NCBI GenBank assembly: GCA_027071315.1
Contig: JALSUP010000171.1
Span: 1 to 54,898 of the forward strand
Direction of reading: 5' to 3'
From: Sulfurovum sp.
Lineage (GTDB): Bacteria; Campylobacterota; Campylobacteria; Campylobacterales; Sulfurovaceae
DNA: 54,898 nucleotides
The first letter of the stretch is position 1; each line of letters begins with the position of its first letter. Below the pieces are notes generated by a model that searched no databases, had not been told where the DNA came from, and saw nothing but the letters and a program-made list of their open reading frames with translations. Of this stretch, positions 38,936-46,967 are shown piece by piece. A program made the translations under genes and the position numbers.

Positions 38936-40167
38936 TGGCAGCAACGAAACATTATGAGTCCTACCCTGAAGGTGACATTCCTGTCTACCTCGCTTACGGT
39001 TTCAGACCGGCATTTCTGCTGATGGCACCCTACATGGTGCTCTCCATCATTTTATGGGGACTCTTCTATTCCGGGTATATTACTCTGCCGTTCATCGGAG
39101 ACACTCTGAGCTGGCATATTTATGAAATGCTCTTTGGCGTGGGCTTCCTGGGAATGGCCGCTTTCATCTTTACCGGAGCACCTGAACTTTTCCCCGGAAC
39201 CGTGCCTATAGTAGGAAAGACCCTGCGAAACCTTATGCTCTTATGGATAGTTGCACGTATTGCCTTCTGGTTTATGGATATACTCACCCCATACCCTGCG
39301 GCCATACTTAACATTGCCATGTATGCCTGGCTGACTGCCCTGGTCGCCAAACCCATTTTCAAAGACCCGGCAAAAAGGCACCGTTCCGTGGCTTACGGTT
39401 TTGTGGCCGTTCAGGTGGCACAGGTCTGGTTCTACCTCTCTGTGACAGGCTGGGTTTCGACAGCACCTTTGGCAGTTTTAAAAGTATCGTTAGCTCTCTT
39501 TATGGTGCTCATTCTGCTTGCCATCAGACGTGTCAATATGGAAGCGGTCAATGAAATCATCGAGCTTGAAGAGAAGAATGAAGAGGTTTTTGTGGCCCGC
39601 CCGCCTGCCTATAACCTGACCATGTTCATGATACTCCTCTTTGCCACGGTAGAATTCTTTTTCCCCAGTAACAGAGTCTTAGGCTGGATCGCTTTGGGTA
39701 CGGCATCTGCCTCTTTGGCGATCTTGAATGACTTCATCGCTTATGGTGAAGAGAATATTTTGGGCAAACGTCTCATACGCGCACTCATCACTGTTCCTGT
39801 GCTCATCTCCATAGGCTATGGGCTGATAGGCTACAACTACCTGAGCGGCATGCACTACAACAACGGTGACTTCATCCATGTACTGACATCAGGTGCCTGG
39901 ACCCTGAGTTTTTACCTTGTGATGATCGTCGTCACCACTGTACACACCGGACGAGACATCTCTAAAGAGCGTAACAACTGGGTCTGTTTCAGTATCTTTC
40001 TCATTCTGCTTGCTACAGCCATGAGAACAGCTGTTGCATTTTACCCGGAGTACAGCTCACAACTTTACATGGGCTCCGCGTTAGTCTGGTCACTACCGTT
40101 TATTATCTATATCAAAATCTACTTCAAATGGTTGTTAACACCCAGAGTTGATGGTATTCCCGGATAG
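38935..40167 (+). CDS. NnrS-family membrane protein
   Basis: The 410-aa protein has about twelve membrane helices and matches NnrS: LAYGFRPAFLLMAPYMVLSIILW, LSWHIYEMLFGVGFLGMAAFIFTGAPEL, and HVLTSGAWTLSFYLVMIVVTTVHTGRD, with conserved His residues that may bind heme/copper. NnrS proteins protect cells during nitrogen-oxide stress. It is translationally coupled to the ABC ATPase gene, an unusual pairing, so the transporter may take up a nitrogen compound or metal needed for denitrification. This link is inferred. Confidence 0.9.
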   Translation: MAATKHYESYPEGDIPVYLAYGFRPAFLLMAPYMVLSIILWGLFYSGYITLPFIGDTLSWHIYEMLFGVGFLGMAAFIFTGAPELFPGTVPIVGKTLRNLMLLWIVARIAFWFMDILTPYPAAILNIAMYAWLTALVAKPIFKDPAKRHRSVAYGFVAVQVAQVWFYLSVTGWVSTAPLAVLKVSLALFMVLILLAIRRVNMEAVNEIIELEEKNEEVFVARPPAYNLTMFMILLFATVEFFFPSNRVLGWIALGTASASLAILNDFIAYGEENILGKRLIRALITVPVLISIGYGLIGYNYLSGMHYNNGDFIHVLTSGAWTLSFYLVMIVVTTVHTGRDISKERNNWVCFSIFLILLATAMRTAVAFYPEYSSQLYMGSALVWSLPFIIYIKIYFKWLLTPRVDGIPG

Positions 40168-40252
40168 AGAGCGTAAGCGCTTCTCTGTCTGACGACTAAA
40201 TACATATACTTTCTGCATACAAAATTTATACCCTGTCATTAGTCATTATTAT

Positions 40253-40279
40253 ATTTCAATAATTATTATCATTTTTAAC
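40253..40279 (+). promoter_or_regulatory. Fur-box-like AT-rich site before the porin gene
   Basis: The segment contains AATAATTATTATCATT, near the iron-regulator consensus of Campylobacterota, and the shared block ATTATCATTTTTA (also at 36008). It is about 85 bases before the porin start. The low complexity of the region limits confidence. Confidence 0.35.
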
Positions 40280-40358
40280 TTTCCTTAAGACAACTTCCGA
40301 TAAATTACGATTTAGATATTAATTATCAATTTAAAACAAGAAAAACAAGGACAAGAAA

Positions 40359-41615
40359 ATGACAAAGACATTCACAACATTGAGTTTAGCAGCCATACTG
40401 GCAACAGGAGCCATGGCTTCCTCTTTAGAAGAGAGAGTAGCAGCACTGGAGTCTCAGAACGAGACATTGACAGAAGAGGTATTGGCATCGCAGACAGGCG
40501 GGTTTACGCTGGTCGATACGGAAAAGACACACAATGGTATGGGGCCGGCAGCTTCAAAAGTCTATTACTCCAAAAACCCGCTTTCAATCGGTGGTTATGG
40601 TGAAATGTATTATGCAAAACCTGAAAACAGCGATGACTATGCAGATGTTTACAGATTTATTACCTACTTCGGTTACAAATTCTCGGACAATGTGATCTTG
40701 AATGCCGAAATAGAGTATGAGCACGGTGCCAATGCGGAAGACGGTGGTGAAGTGGTTATTGAATTTATGTACCTTGACTTTTTGGGAACAGAAGAGTTCA
40801 ACGGAAGAGTGGGACACGTGCTGGTACCTATGGGACTTGTCAGCCTCAGACACGAACCAACACTTTTTAACGCAGTACAAAGACCTGAAGTAGAAACGTA
40901 TCTTATTCCAAGTACCTGGCATGAGAATGGTGCTTTGCTTTATGGTCGTTTTGGAGATATCGGACTTGAATATACCGCAGGTGTGATCAATGCACTCAAT
41001 ATGAATACAGGAGATGCAAAAACAGCACAAAAAGGCTGGATAAGGGAAGCCCGTCAGCAAGCCTATGCCAAAGCTGCTTTTGCACCGGCATTTGTGGGAC
41101 GTTTGGATTATAAAGGGATTAACGGACTGGTTGCCGGTGCTTCACTTTATTATGGTACAGGTTCCAATATCAAAGACGGACAGAACAACCATGGCGAACT
41201 TGCAGACGATATTTCCGGTACCAATGTAACGATTTTTGATATTCATGCATCGTATGAAAACGGACCGTTCAAAGCTTCAGGGCTTTATACACAGACAAAT
41301 CTTGACGGTGCAGAAAAGTTTTCTCCTGAAGCGGTTGAAAAAGCAAGCGGATTCTATGTGAATGCCGCCTATGATCTCGGTGGCGTTGTAGGGATCGATT
41401 ACAAATTGCCGGTATTTGCACAGTATGAAAATTACAACCCGGTACAATCCACTGTCAATGGACTGAATGAAGATATCTATAAGACAGAAAAGACTACAAT
41501 CGGTTTGAACTTCTTCCCTGCAGATCAGGCTGTACTCAAAGTTGATTATGCATTCAAAGAGGTTAATAATATAGATGAAAATATCTTCTCTATGGGATTG
41601 GGTTTCATCTTTTAA
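40359..41615 (+). CDS. Porin (phosphate-selective-porin-like)
   Basis: The 418-aa protein has a signal peptide (TFTTLSLAAILATGAMA) and a short N-terminal coiled-coil (SLEERVAALESQNETLTEEV). A large barrel follows with NPLSIGGYGEMYYAKPENSDDYADVYRFITYFGYKFSDN and LGTEEFNGRVGHVLVPMGL, typical of OprO/P-type porins, and it ends in MGLGFIF. It forms a channel in the outer membrane. The following three genes have spacings of 13, 3 and -4 bases, so it starts an operon with the FMN-binding protein. Confidence 0.85.
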   Translation: MTKTFTTLSLAAILATGAMASSLEERVAALESQNETLTEEVLASQTGGFTLVDTEKTHNGMGPAASKVYYSKNPLSIGGYGEMYYAKPENSDDYADVYRFITYFGYKFSDNVILNAEIEYEHGANAEDGGEVVIEFMYLDFLGTEEFNGRVGHVLVPMGLVSLRHEPTLFNAVQRPEVETYLIPSTWHENGALLYGRFGDIGLEYTAGVINALNMNTGDAKTAQKGWIREARQQAYAKAAFAPAFVGRLDYKGINGLVAGASLYYGTGSNIKDGQNNHGELADDISGTNVTIFDIHASYENGPFKASGLYTQTNLDGAEKFSPEAVEKASGFYVNAAYDLGGVVGIDYKLPVFAQYENYNPVQSTVNGLNEDIYKTEKTTIGLNFFPADQAVLKVDYAFKEVNNIDENIFSMGLGFIF

Positions 41616-41628
41616 GTGAGGAAAATCA

Positions 41629-42159
41629 ATGCATAAAATTATCGTGACACTACTCCTTGGAATACTCTTTTCCCAGGGGCTTGCAGCTAAAAATACTGTT
41701 TCCATCGAAAAAGTGGTCAAGTCTTCTTTTTCGGGGGTAACAGCTGTAAAGCCCAAACAACTCATCCTCAGTAAAGCACAACACAGTGCCATTCAAAAGC
41801 GTGCCAAAACGGCAGTGCGTACGAAAATTTACCGTTATTATGCATTTAAGAGCGGTAGTAAACCTGTAGGATATGGTGTATTGATCTCGCGTAAAGTCCG
41901 TACCAAAAATGCCAATATCCTCTACGCATTCGACATGTCCGGAAAACTGAAATTTTCAGAGATCATGGGTTTTGGCGAACCACCGGAGTTCATCCCTAAC
42001 AAACAATGGATGGCACAGTTCAAAGAGAAGCCGCGTTCAGCAGCATTGACCATGGGAAAAGACATCCCGACGATTTCGGGTTCAACCCTTTCCGCACGTT
42101 GTGTCTCAGACTCTGCGCGTATTGCCAGAGCCATTTATGAAATTGTCTTAAAAAAGTAA
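41629..42159 (+). CDS. Periplasmic FMN-binding domain protein
   Basis: The 176-aa protein has a signal peptide (KIIVTLLLGILFSQGLAA). The FMN_bind pattern follows, with YRYYAFKSGSKPVGYGVLISRKVRTKNANILYAFDMSGKLKFSEIMGFGEPPEF and the flavinylation-type motif SGSTLSARC near residue 151, where the Thr would take FMN in a phosphoester bond. ApbE, the transferase that attaches FMN, is encoded at 43933. Such proteins carry electrons outside the cytoplasm. The operon includes a porin and two membrane proteins. Confidence 0.85.
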   Translation: MHKIIVTLLLGILFSQGLAAKNTVSIEKVVKSSFSGVTAVKPKQLILSKAQHSAIQKRAKTAVRTKIYRYYAFKSGSKPVGYGVLISRKVRTKNANILYAFDMSGKLKFSEIMGFGEPPEFIPNKQWMAQFKEKPRSAALTMGKDIPTISGSTLSARCVSDSARIARAIYEIVLKK

Positions 42160-42162
42160 ACT

Positions 42163-42636
42163 ATGAAATTCCTCGTTACAAAAGACCTCGCACATTCACA
42201 ACTGTTAGCCTACTTGATGGCTGCTGTGCTTGTTGCCATTCTTCTGTATCTGGGGCTTGACGTGGTTCTGCATGGCTACGTCATCGGTTCTGACCTGACT
42301 GCCATACAGACTACACTTTTTGGAAACATGGAAACTTTTGAAGAGCCTATTCTCATAGACTCGCTGCTGCTCCAGGTACACATTGACCTTTTTATGACCA
42401 TCTTTGTACTGCTGATACTCTCTTCCATCTATATACGCCTGCACGATAAAACAACAAGAATGAAATGGGTGCTGCATGCACTCTTTATAACAGGCCTGCT
42501 TGCACCTCTTTCATTACTGTTCGCCTATTTCTTGTCTGAAACTTTTGTCATGGTCTGGGTCGTCACCTTTTTACTCTGGCACCTCTTGGCTTTTGTTGTC
42601 GCTCTCAGTATCTTCCCCCGTCTCAACTTCCGATGA
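42163..42636 (+). CDS. Four-helix membrane protein, member A of a tandem pair
   Basis: The 157-aa protein has about four membrane helices and a few His residues inside or next to them (HSQLLAYLMAAVLVAILLYLGLDVVLHG, LLQVHIDLFMTIFVLLILSSIYIRLHD). No named family is recognised. The layout, with two short helical halves around a central loop and a helix carrying His, parallels the next gene and suggests tandem paralogues. It overlaps that gene by four bases (ATGA). A heme-type electron-transfer role with the FMN protein is possible but not shown. Confidence 0.65.
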   Translation: MKFLVTKDLAHSQLLAYLMAAVLVAILLYLGLDVVLHGYVIGSDLTAIQTTLFGNMETFEEPILIDSLLLQVHIDLFMTIFVLLILSSIYIRLHDKTTRMKWVLHALFITGLLAPLSLLFAYFLSETFVMVWVVTFLLWHLLAFVVALSIFPRLNFR

Positions 42637-43076
42637 AAAAGCTTTCATTTTTCAACATCCCCATTGCTTATCTGCTACTCTATACGGTAGTCATACTTGC
42701 AACGGGTATCTGGCTCTTTCTTCTCTCTCAAGGGTTAAATGATCTCGGCAGTATCAGCGCAACCGTTCAACACATTGTACACTCGCCTGAAGCCAAGAGT
42801 CTGCATAACCTCGTTGAAGTTGCCACGCCTCATATGTTTGCGATGGGCATGATGATCTTTGTGGTGGCACACTTTATGCTTTTCTCTACGAAGATATCTC
42901 AGAGAACGTCGCTCATTGTGGCTTTGATCTTATTTGCTTTGGCACTGTTTAACATTGTCTCTTACGGAGCCATTTCGTTTGGTTTGCTGATGACCGGGTG
43001 GGTTAAATTGATCTCTCTGTTTTTGTTTGTTGCTCTGTTTTTGATTTTATTATTGATGGTAGGTTTTTCTTTGTAA
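42633..43076 (+). CDS. Four-helix membrane protein, member B of a tandem pair
   Basis: The 147-aa protein has four membrane helices with His residues in the second region (SLHNLVEVATPHMFAMGMMIFVVAHFMLF). It is unnamed. The His spacing could bind heme. It is last in the porin/FMN-binding operon, and its ATG overlaps the stop of the preceding gene. Comparison with that neighbour suggests a shared ancestor. Confidence 0.65.
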   Translation: MKKLSFFNIPIAYLLLYTVVILATGIWLFLLSQGLNDLGSISATVQHIVHSPEAKSLHNLVEVATPHMFAMGMMIFVVAHFMLFSTKISQRTSLIVALILFALALFNIVSYGAISFGLLMTGWVKLISLFLFVALFLILLLMVGFSL

Positions 43077-43112
43077 ATATGCTATAATATTTGACATAAG
43101 TTTGACAAAGGA

Positions 43113-43373
43113 GTGACAATGACTGACATTTATGGTGCAAGAGATATTGTACGTAATCCTTCTTTACTGCGTATTGATCCCCTCGAAAGTTTTATTGTAG
43201 AAGACAAAAAAGCCCATAAGAGATTGGGTATTTATCTTGGTGTGGCGCTTGCCGAATCATTTTTTGAGTATAGAAAAAAAGAGGCACTTTTAAACTCTGC
43301 GAGAAAGATCAAAGAGAGTGCCGGTAAAGAAATGAATGATTTGGAAGGTACGGTCAGTGACGGATTATCGTAG
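43113..43373 (+). CDS. Antitoxin of the second MazEF-type module
   Basis: The 86-aa protein overlaps a MazF-family toxin gene. DIVRNPSLLRIDP and IVEDKKAHKRLGIYLG align with DIIKKPSYITRP and LVEDAKKHIKRSVVL in the antitoxin at 983, so this is a second member of one antitoxin family in the window. A TATAAT box at 43083-43088 and an AAAGGAG ribosome-binding site precede it. No named DNA-binding fold is recognised. Confidence 0.75.
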   Translation: MTMTDIYGARDIVRNPSLLRIDPLESFIVEDKKAHKRLGIYLGVALAESFFEYRKKEALLNSARKIKESAGKEMNDLEGTVSDGLS

Positions 43374-43701
43374 AGGTGACATTGTCCTTGTGAATTTCAA
43401 TCCACAAAAGCGTAAAGAAGAGATATCAAAAGTACGTCCTGCAGTAATTGTGTCAGATACTTCACTGAATGAAATACTTGATCTGGTAGCGGTTGTGGCA
43501 CTGACTACCAACCTCATTGAAGATGCGGGTATTTTACGTGTACGCATATTAAAAAAAGAAAATCTTGAGCAGGAGAGTGATGCCATGGTTGAGCAATTGC
43601 GTTCTGTTTCAAAGGAGCGTATTACAAAGATCATTGCAAGGGCCAGCAAAGAAGAGATGGCTCAGATAGAAGAGGGGATTAAAGCGATGTTGGTGCTTTA
43701 A
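43357..43701 (+). CDS. mazF: MazF/PemK-family mRNA interferase toxin
   Basis: Starting from the GTG at 43357 the protein is about 114 aa (MTDYRRGDIVLVNFNPQKRKEEISKVRPAVIVSD ...), the usual MazF length. The ATG at 43336 would add seven residues (MIWKVRS) not seen in the family. It keeps RGDIVLVNF, KVRPAVIV (the Arg-Pro motif) and the ALTTNL strand. It overlaps the antitoxin by 17 bases. It is followed by the REP cluster. Confidence 0.87.
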   Translation: MTDYRRGDIVLVNFNPQKRKEEISKVRPAVIVSDTSLNEILDLVAVVALTTNLIEDAGILRVRILKKENLEQESDAMVEQLRSVSKERITKIIARASKEEMAQIEEGIKAMLVL

Positions 43702-43730
43702 CCGGTATATATGTACGCATATTTTTTCGC

Positions 43731-43936
43731 GTAGGGTGGGATTTCCCACCATTGTCTTACATGCCTATTTTAATTTGACGGTGGATAAATCCACCCTATG
43801 CGATGTATAACATTATTTTGAAATTGAAATTGTAGGGTGTTGTGCCCTCACAACACCGAATATTCGCATTATGCCAAAATGATTTTGCTGATTGTATTGT
43901 TGGTGTTGTTGGTGTTGTCGGGGGACAACACCCTAC
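43731..43936. repeat. REP hairpin cluster (BIME-like), copy B
   Basis: There are four hairpins. First, GTAG + GGTGGGA-TT-TCCCACC (43731-43750). Second, GGTGGAT-AA-ATCCACC with CTAT (43780-43799). Third, GTAG + GGTGTTGTG-CCCT-CACAACACC (43832-43857). Fourth, GGTGTTGTC-GGGG-GACAACACC + CTAC (43911-43936). The order of the shared types matches 22739-23068, and the last hairpin differs there by a compensated C-G for T-A pair. The last CTAC supplies the stop codon of apbE. No gene is seen in this gap. Confidence 0.85.
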
Positions 43937-44901
43937 AGATGCATGAGGTTTTTGAAATCCCATTTAATGTTTATCAACCTTTTCAAATTCCCCGATAATA
44001 TATTCCCCTCAGGCTCAACCAACACATACCCGATCTCCTTATGCTCTTTTAAAAACATCAATGCCTTCTCCTTCGGCATCACCGAAACAGCCGTAGCATA
44101 GGCATCAATTTTACTATTATCTCCCAAGGTAAAAAGCGAAACAGAAACAAAAGCTCTCCCCTGCGAAGCCGTTTTTGGGTTTATGAGATGGTGTTCGGAC
44201 TTTTTTGTGGCGTAACGCCGATAAGTACCGGAAGTCGAGATGGAGGTATGTGGATGGAGGGTAGTCACTTTGGCAAAGGTGGCTTCAGAAAATGGCGACT
44301 GCAGGTAGAGTTTACAGCTGTTGAGACATTGTATGTCCCCGCTGAGGGCAATGACCCCTTTACTAATGTTTTGCTCTGTCAAATACTTCGCCACTTTGTC
44401 TACGGCATAGCCTTTCCCCATGCCTCCGAGATCGACCACAATATGTGTCTCTGTCGTAATAGTGTGTTCATTGAGGTGAATACCGTCAATATTGAGTACG
44501 GCTTTCTGCAAAGCTTCTTTCGAAGGAGAATAGGTCTTCTCTTCTCCAAAATGGTAAAGCTCTTTAGAGATAGAACCGATGGTGATGTCAAAGTAGCCAT
44601 TGGTCTCTTTGTAATAAGTTTTGGAGAGTCTGATCGCTTCAGCCAGATAGTTATCATAGGGGATGGTATGTGTTTTGTTGAGTTTTGACAAAGTGGCAGT
44701 TGGGTCATAGGTGGAGAGGGAGTCTTCTATGTCTTGTATGAGGTCAAAAGAGGCAGAGATGGCAGCGTTTTCTGTTTCCGGCAGGCTGATACTGACATAG
44801 GTTCCCATAAGGGCTCTGGTTCGTTTTAAAAGTGTCTCCTCTTTTGCACTCTCCTGGGCAAAGAGTGAGGAGATAAGCAGAAAAAACAGAAGGCCTTTCA
44901 T
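43933..44901 (-). CDS. apbE: FAD:protein FMN transferase (ApbE)
   Basis: The 322-aa protein has a signal peptide (KGLLFFLLISSLFAQ), then RALMGTYVSISLPETENA, VVDLGGMGKGYAVDKVAKYL and a C-terminal TLGDNSKIDAYATAVSVM, the ApbE catalytic and Mg-binding motifs. It attaches FMN from FAD to Thr of extracytoplasmic flavoproteins. The FMN_bind protein at 41629 is the obvious substrate. The stop codon TAG lies within the GTAG head of the REP at 43911. It may be co-transcribed with the downstream-strand DUF255 gene (14 bases apart). Confidence 0.93.
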   Translation of the reverse strand: MKGLLFFLLISSLFAQESAKEETLLKRTRALMGTYVSISLPETENAAISASFDLIQDIEDSLSTYDPTATLSKLNKTHTIPYDNYLAEAIRLSKTYYKETNGYFDITIGSISKELYHFGEEKTYSPSKEALQKAVLNIDGIHLNEHTITTETHIVVDLGGMGKGYAVDKVAKYLTEQNISKGVIALSGDIQCLNSCKLYLQSPFSEATFAKVTTLHPHTSISTSGTYRRYATKKSEHHLINPKTASQGRAFVSVSLFTLGDNSKIDAYATAVSVMPKEKALMFLKEHKEIGYVLVEPEGNILSGNLKRLINIKWDFKNLMHL

Positions 44902-44915
44902 GGTTGCAGTATTGA

Positions 44916-46856
44916 TCAGGATCTTCTTCTCTCTAACACTTCTTTGACACCCTCAAAATCTTTCTCATGTCCAAAACAGGCGTTTGAATTACAGATCATA
45001 TAACCGTCATTGGTATCACCTTTGATGAAGGTGAAGGGGTAGGGAAGTGCATCGACATCAGTAATGTGCTCTTTGAGCTTCTTCTCTTTGGCTTTGATGA
45101 TGATGTCATCTTTGAGGTAACGGATGACCATACGGGACATTTTAGGGGTAGAGATAGGCTGACGCATGACATCGTAAGAGTAAATTTCCAGGGTTTTGAA
45201 GACAAACTTCTTGTAGACCACATCGACCAGAGAAGAGATAGAATAGAGCACATTGAGCATGGTCGCGACAGAAGAAGGGTAGGAAGTATCGTAAATGTCT
45301 GCATTGGTTTCAAACTCTCCCCGTGAGAATTTCCAACGCCCGTTTTCATAATACTTCTCAATGGCTGCATTGACCAGTTTGGTCGCAGTAATGAGATAGA
45401 CTTCATCCAAAGTACTCTCATACGCTTCAATGAGTGCCTCGCTCAAGTAGGCATAGTCTTCTAAAAAGGCTTGTATCTTCGGCTCTTTTCCTATAAGTGT
45501 TGAGTGGAAGAGTTGGGAGTGTATGTACATGGTCTCAAGCAGTTTATCTAAGGCTTTCATGGCCGGTTTGAGGTAGCGGCTGTCGACACGTGCGGCTTTG
45601 AAGAGTGCTGTGACCATCATGGCATTCCAGGAGACAATGACTTTTTTGTCAATGAAAGGGTAAACGCGTTTCTCTTCTCTTCTTTTTTGTAAAGCGGCTA
45701 TGGCCTCGTTATAGTAGGGAATGTCAATTGATTTCGGGTCATCAACACGGACAATGTTCTTGCCTTCAAAATTCCCTTCCTTTGTAATGTGCAGGGCTTT
45801 TGCCAGTTTTTTATGTGCTTCTTCCGGAATGCCTGCCTTGCTGAAAGATTTGAGTGCTTTTTCATAAGTGTAAACGAAGTATTTTCCCTCTTCACCCTCT
45901 GTATCGGCATCGGAAGCGGAGTAGAAGAGTTTATCTTCAGACATCTTCTCAAGCATGAAATCCAGGGTTTCAAAGGCGACTTCTTTGTAGAAGTCATTGT
46001 GTGAAGCATGGTAAGCCTTGAGGTAGACACAAGAGAGCAGGGCATTGTCATAGGTCATCTTCTCAAAGTGCGGTACCAGCCACTCATTGTCTGTTGAATA
46101 GCGGCAGAAACCGCCATCGACCAAGTCACGTAGTCCCCCTTTTGCCATAGAAGAGAGTGAGAGCAATGCCATGTCCAGTGTCTCTTTGTTGTCTGTGAGT
46201 TGGTAAAGGTCTATGAGAAGGGAGAGCGTAGAAGCCTGCGGGAATTTAGGTGCCTTGTTGAACCCGCCGTTCTGGTTGTCAAAGAGCTGTTTTGACTGAT
46301 CTATCACACGTTCTATAATGCTCTCATCGAGTCGTGTTGCCTGTATCTTGTCCTCTTTGGGGTTGAGGTGTCCCAAAATTTTATCCGCTTCATCGACTAA
46401 AACATTTTTTTCATTTTTGTATTTGTCCGCAATGACTTCCAGCAGTGAGGTAAAGCTCATCAAACCGTATTTGGGTTCATCGGGAATGTAGGTGGCAGAG
46501 TAGAAAGGTTTGAGGTCATCGGTCAGAAAGATGGAGGTCGGCCAGCCGCCCGGACGGCCGTTCATGAGCTGATAGACATCCTGAAAATGTTTGTCAATGT
46601 CGGGGCGCTCTTCCCTGTCGACTTTAATGGCGACAAAATGTTTGTTGAGGATCTTGGCGCTCTTCTCATCTTCAAAAGATTCATGTTCCATCACATGACA
46701 CCAGTGGCAGGAGCTGTAGCCGATGGAGAGAAAAATTGCTTTATTCTCTTTTCTGGCCTTTTCAAAGGCTTTTTCGCCCCATGGGTACCAGTCTACAGGA
46801 TTGTCTGCATGTTGCTGAAGATAAGGAGAATTTTCGTTTTTAAGATGATTTGCCAT
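44916..46856 (-). CDS. DUF255 thioredoxin-domain protein (YyaL/spermatogenesis-associated 20 type)
   Basis: The 646-aa protein starts [31 protein letters not shown]. It has a thioredoxin-like N-terminal domain with [18 protein letters not shown] (CxxC at about residue 51) and then a large alpha-toroid of the glycosidase-like type, containing [16 protein letters not shown] and [15 protein letters not shown]. The family is widespread but its reaction is unproven. There is no signal peptide, so it is probably cytoplasmic. It is the first gene of a two-gene operon with apbE. Confidence 0.93.
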   Translation of the reverse strand: MANHLKNENSPYLQQHADNPVDWYPWGEKAFEKARKENKAIFLSIGYSSCHWCHVMEHESFEDEKSAKILNKHFVAIKVDREERPDIDKHFQDVYQLMNGRPGGWPTSIFLTDDLKPFYSATYIPDEPKYGLMSFTSLLEVIADKYKNEKNVLVDEADKILGHLNPKEDKIQATRLDESIIERVIDQSKQLFDNQNGGFNKAPKFPQASTLSLLIDLYQLTDNKETLDMALLSLSSMAKGGLRDLVDGGFCRYSTDNEWLVPHFEKMTYDNALLSCVYLKAYHASHNDFYKEVAFETLDFMLEKMSEDKLFYSASDADTEGEEGKYFVYTYEKALKSFSKAGIPEEAHKKLAKALHITKEGNFEGKNIVRVDDPKSIDIPYYNEAIAALQKRREEKRVYPFIDKKVIVSWNAMMVTALFKAARVDSRYLKPAMKALDKLLETMYIHSQLFHSTLIGKEPKIQAFLEDYAYLSEALIEAYESTLDEVYLITATKLVNAAIEKYYENGRWKFSRGEFETNADIYDTSYPSSVATMLNVLYSISSLVDVVYKKFVFKTLEIYSYDVMRQPISTPKMSRMVIRYLKDDIIIKAKEKKLKEHITDVDALPYPFTFIKGDTNDGYMICNSNACFGHEKDFEGVKEVLERRRS

Positions 46857-46967
46857 TGATTACTGTCCTGGGTTTGTGAATGATTAATACATTTTTGGTA
46901 ATATTACACAGCTTATACACATATCTTACTATAGAATGTTATAAAAGTTTAGCTAAAAAGAGAGAAT

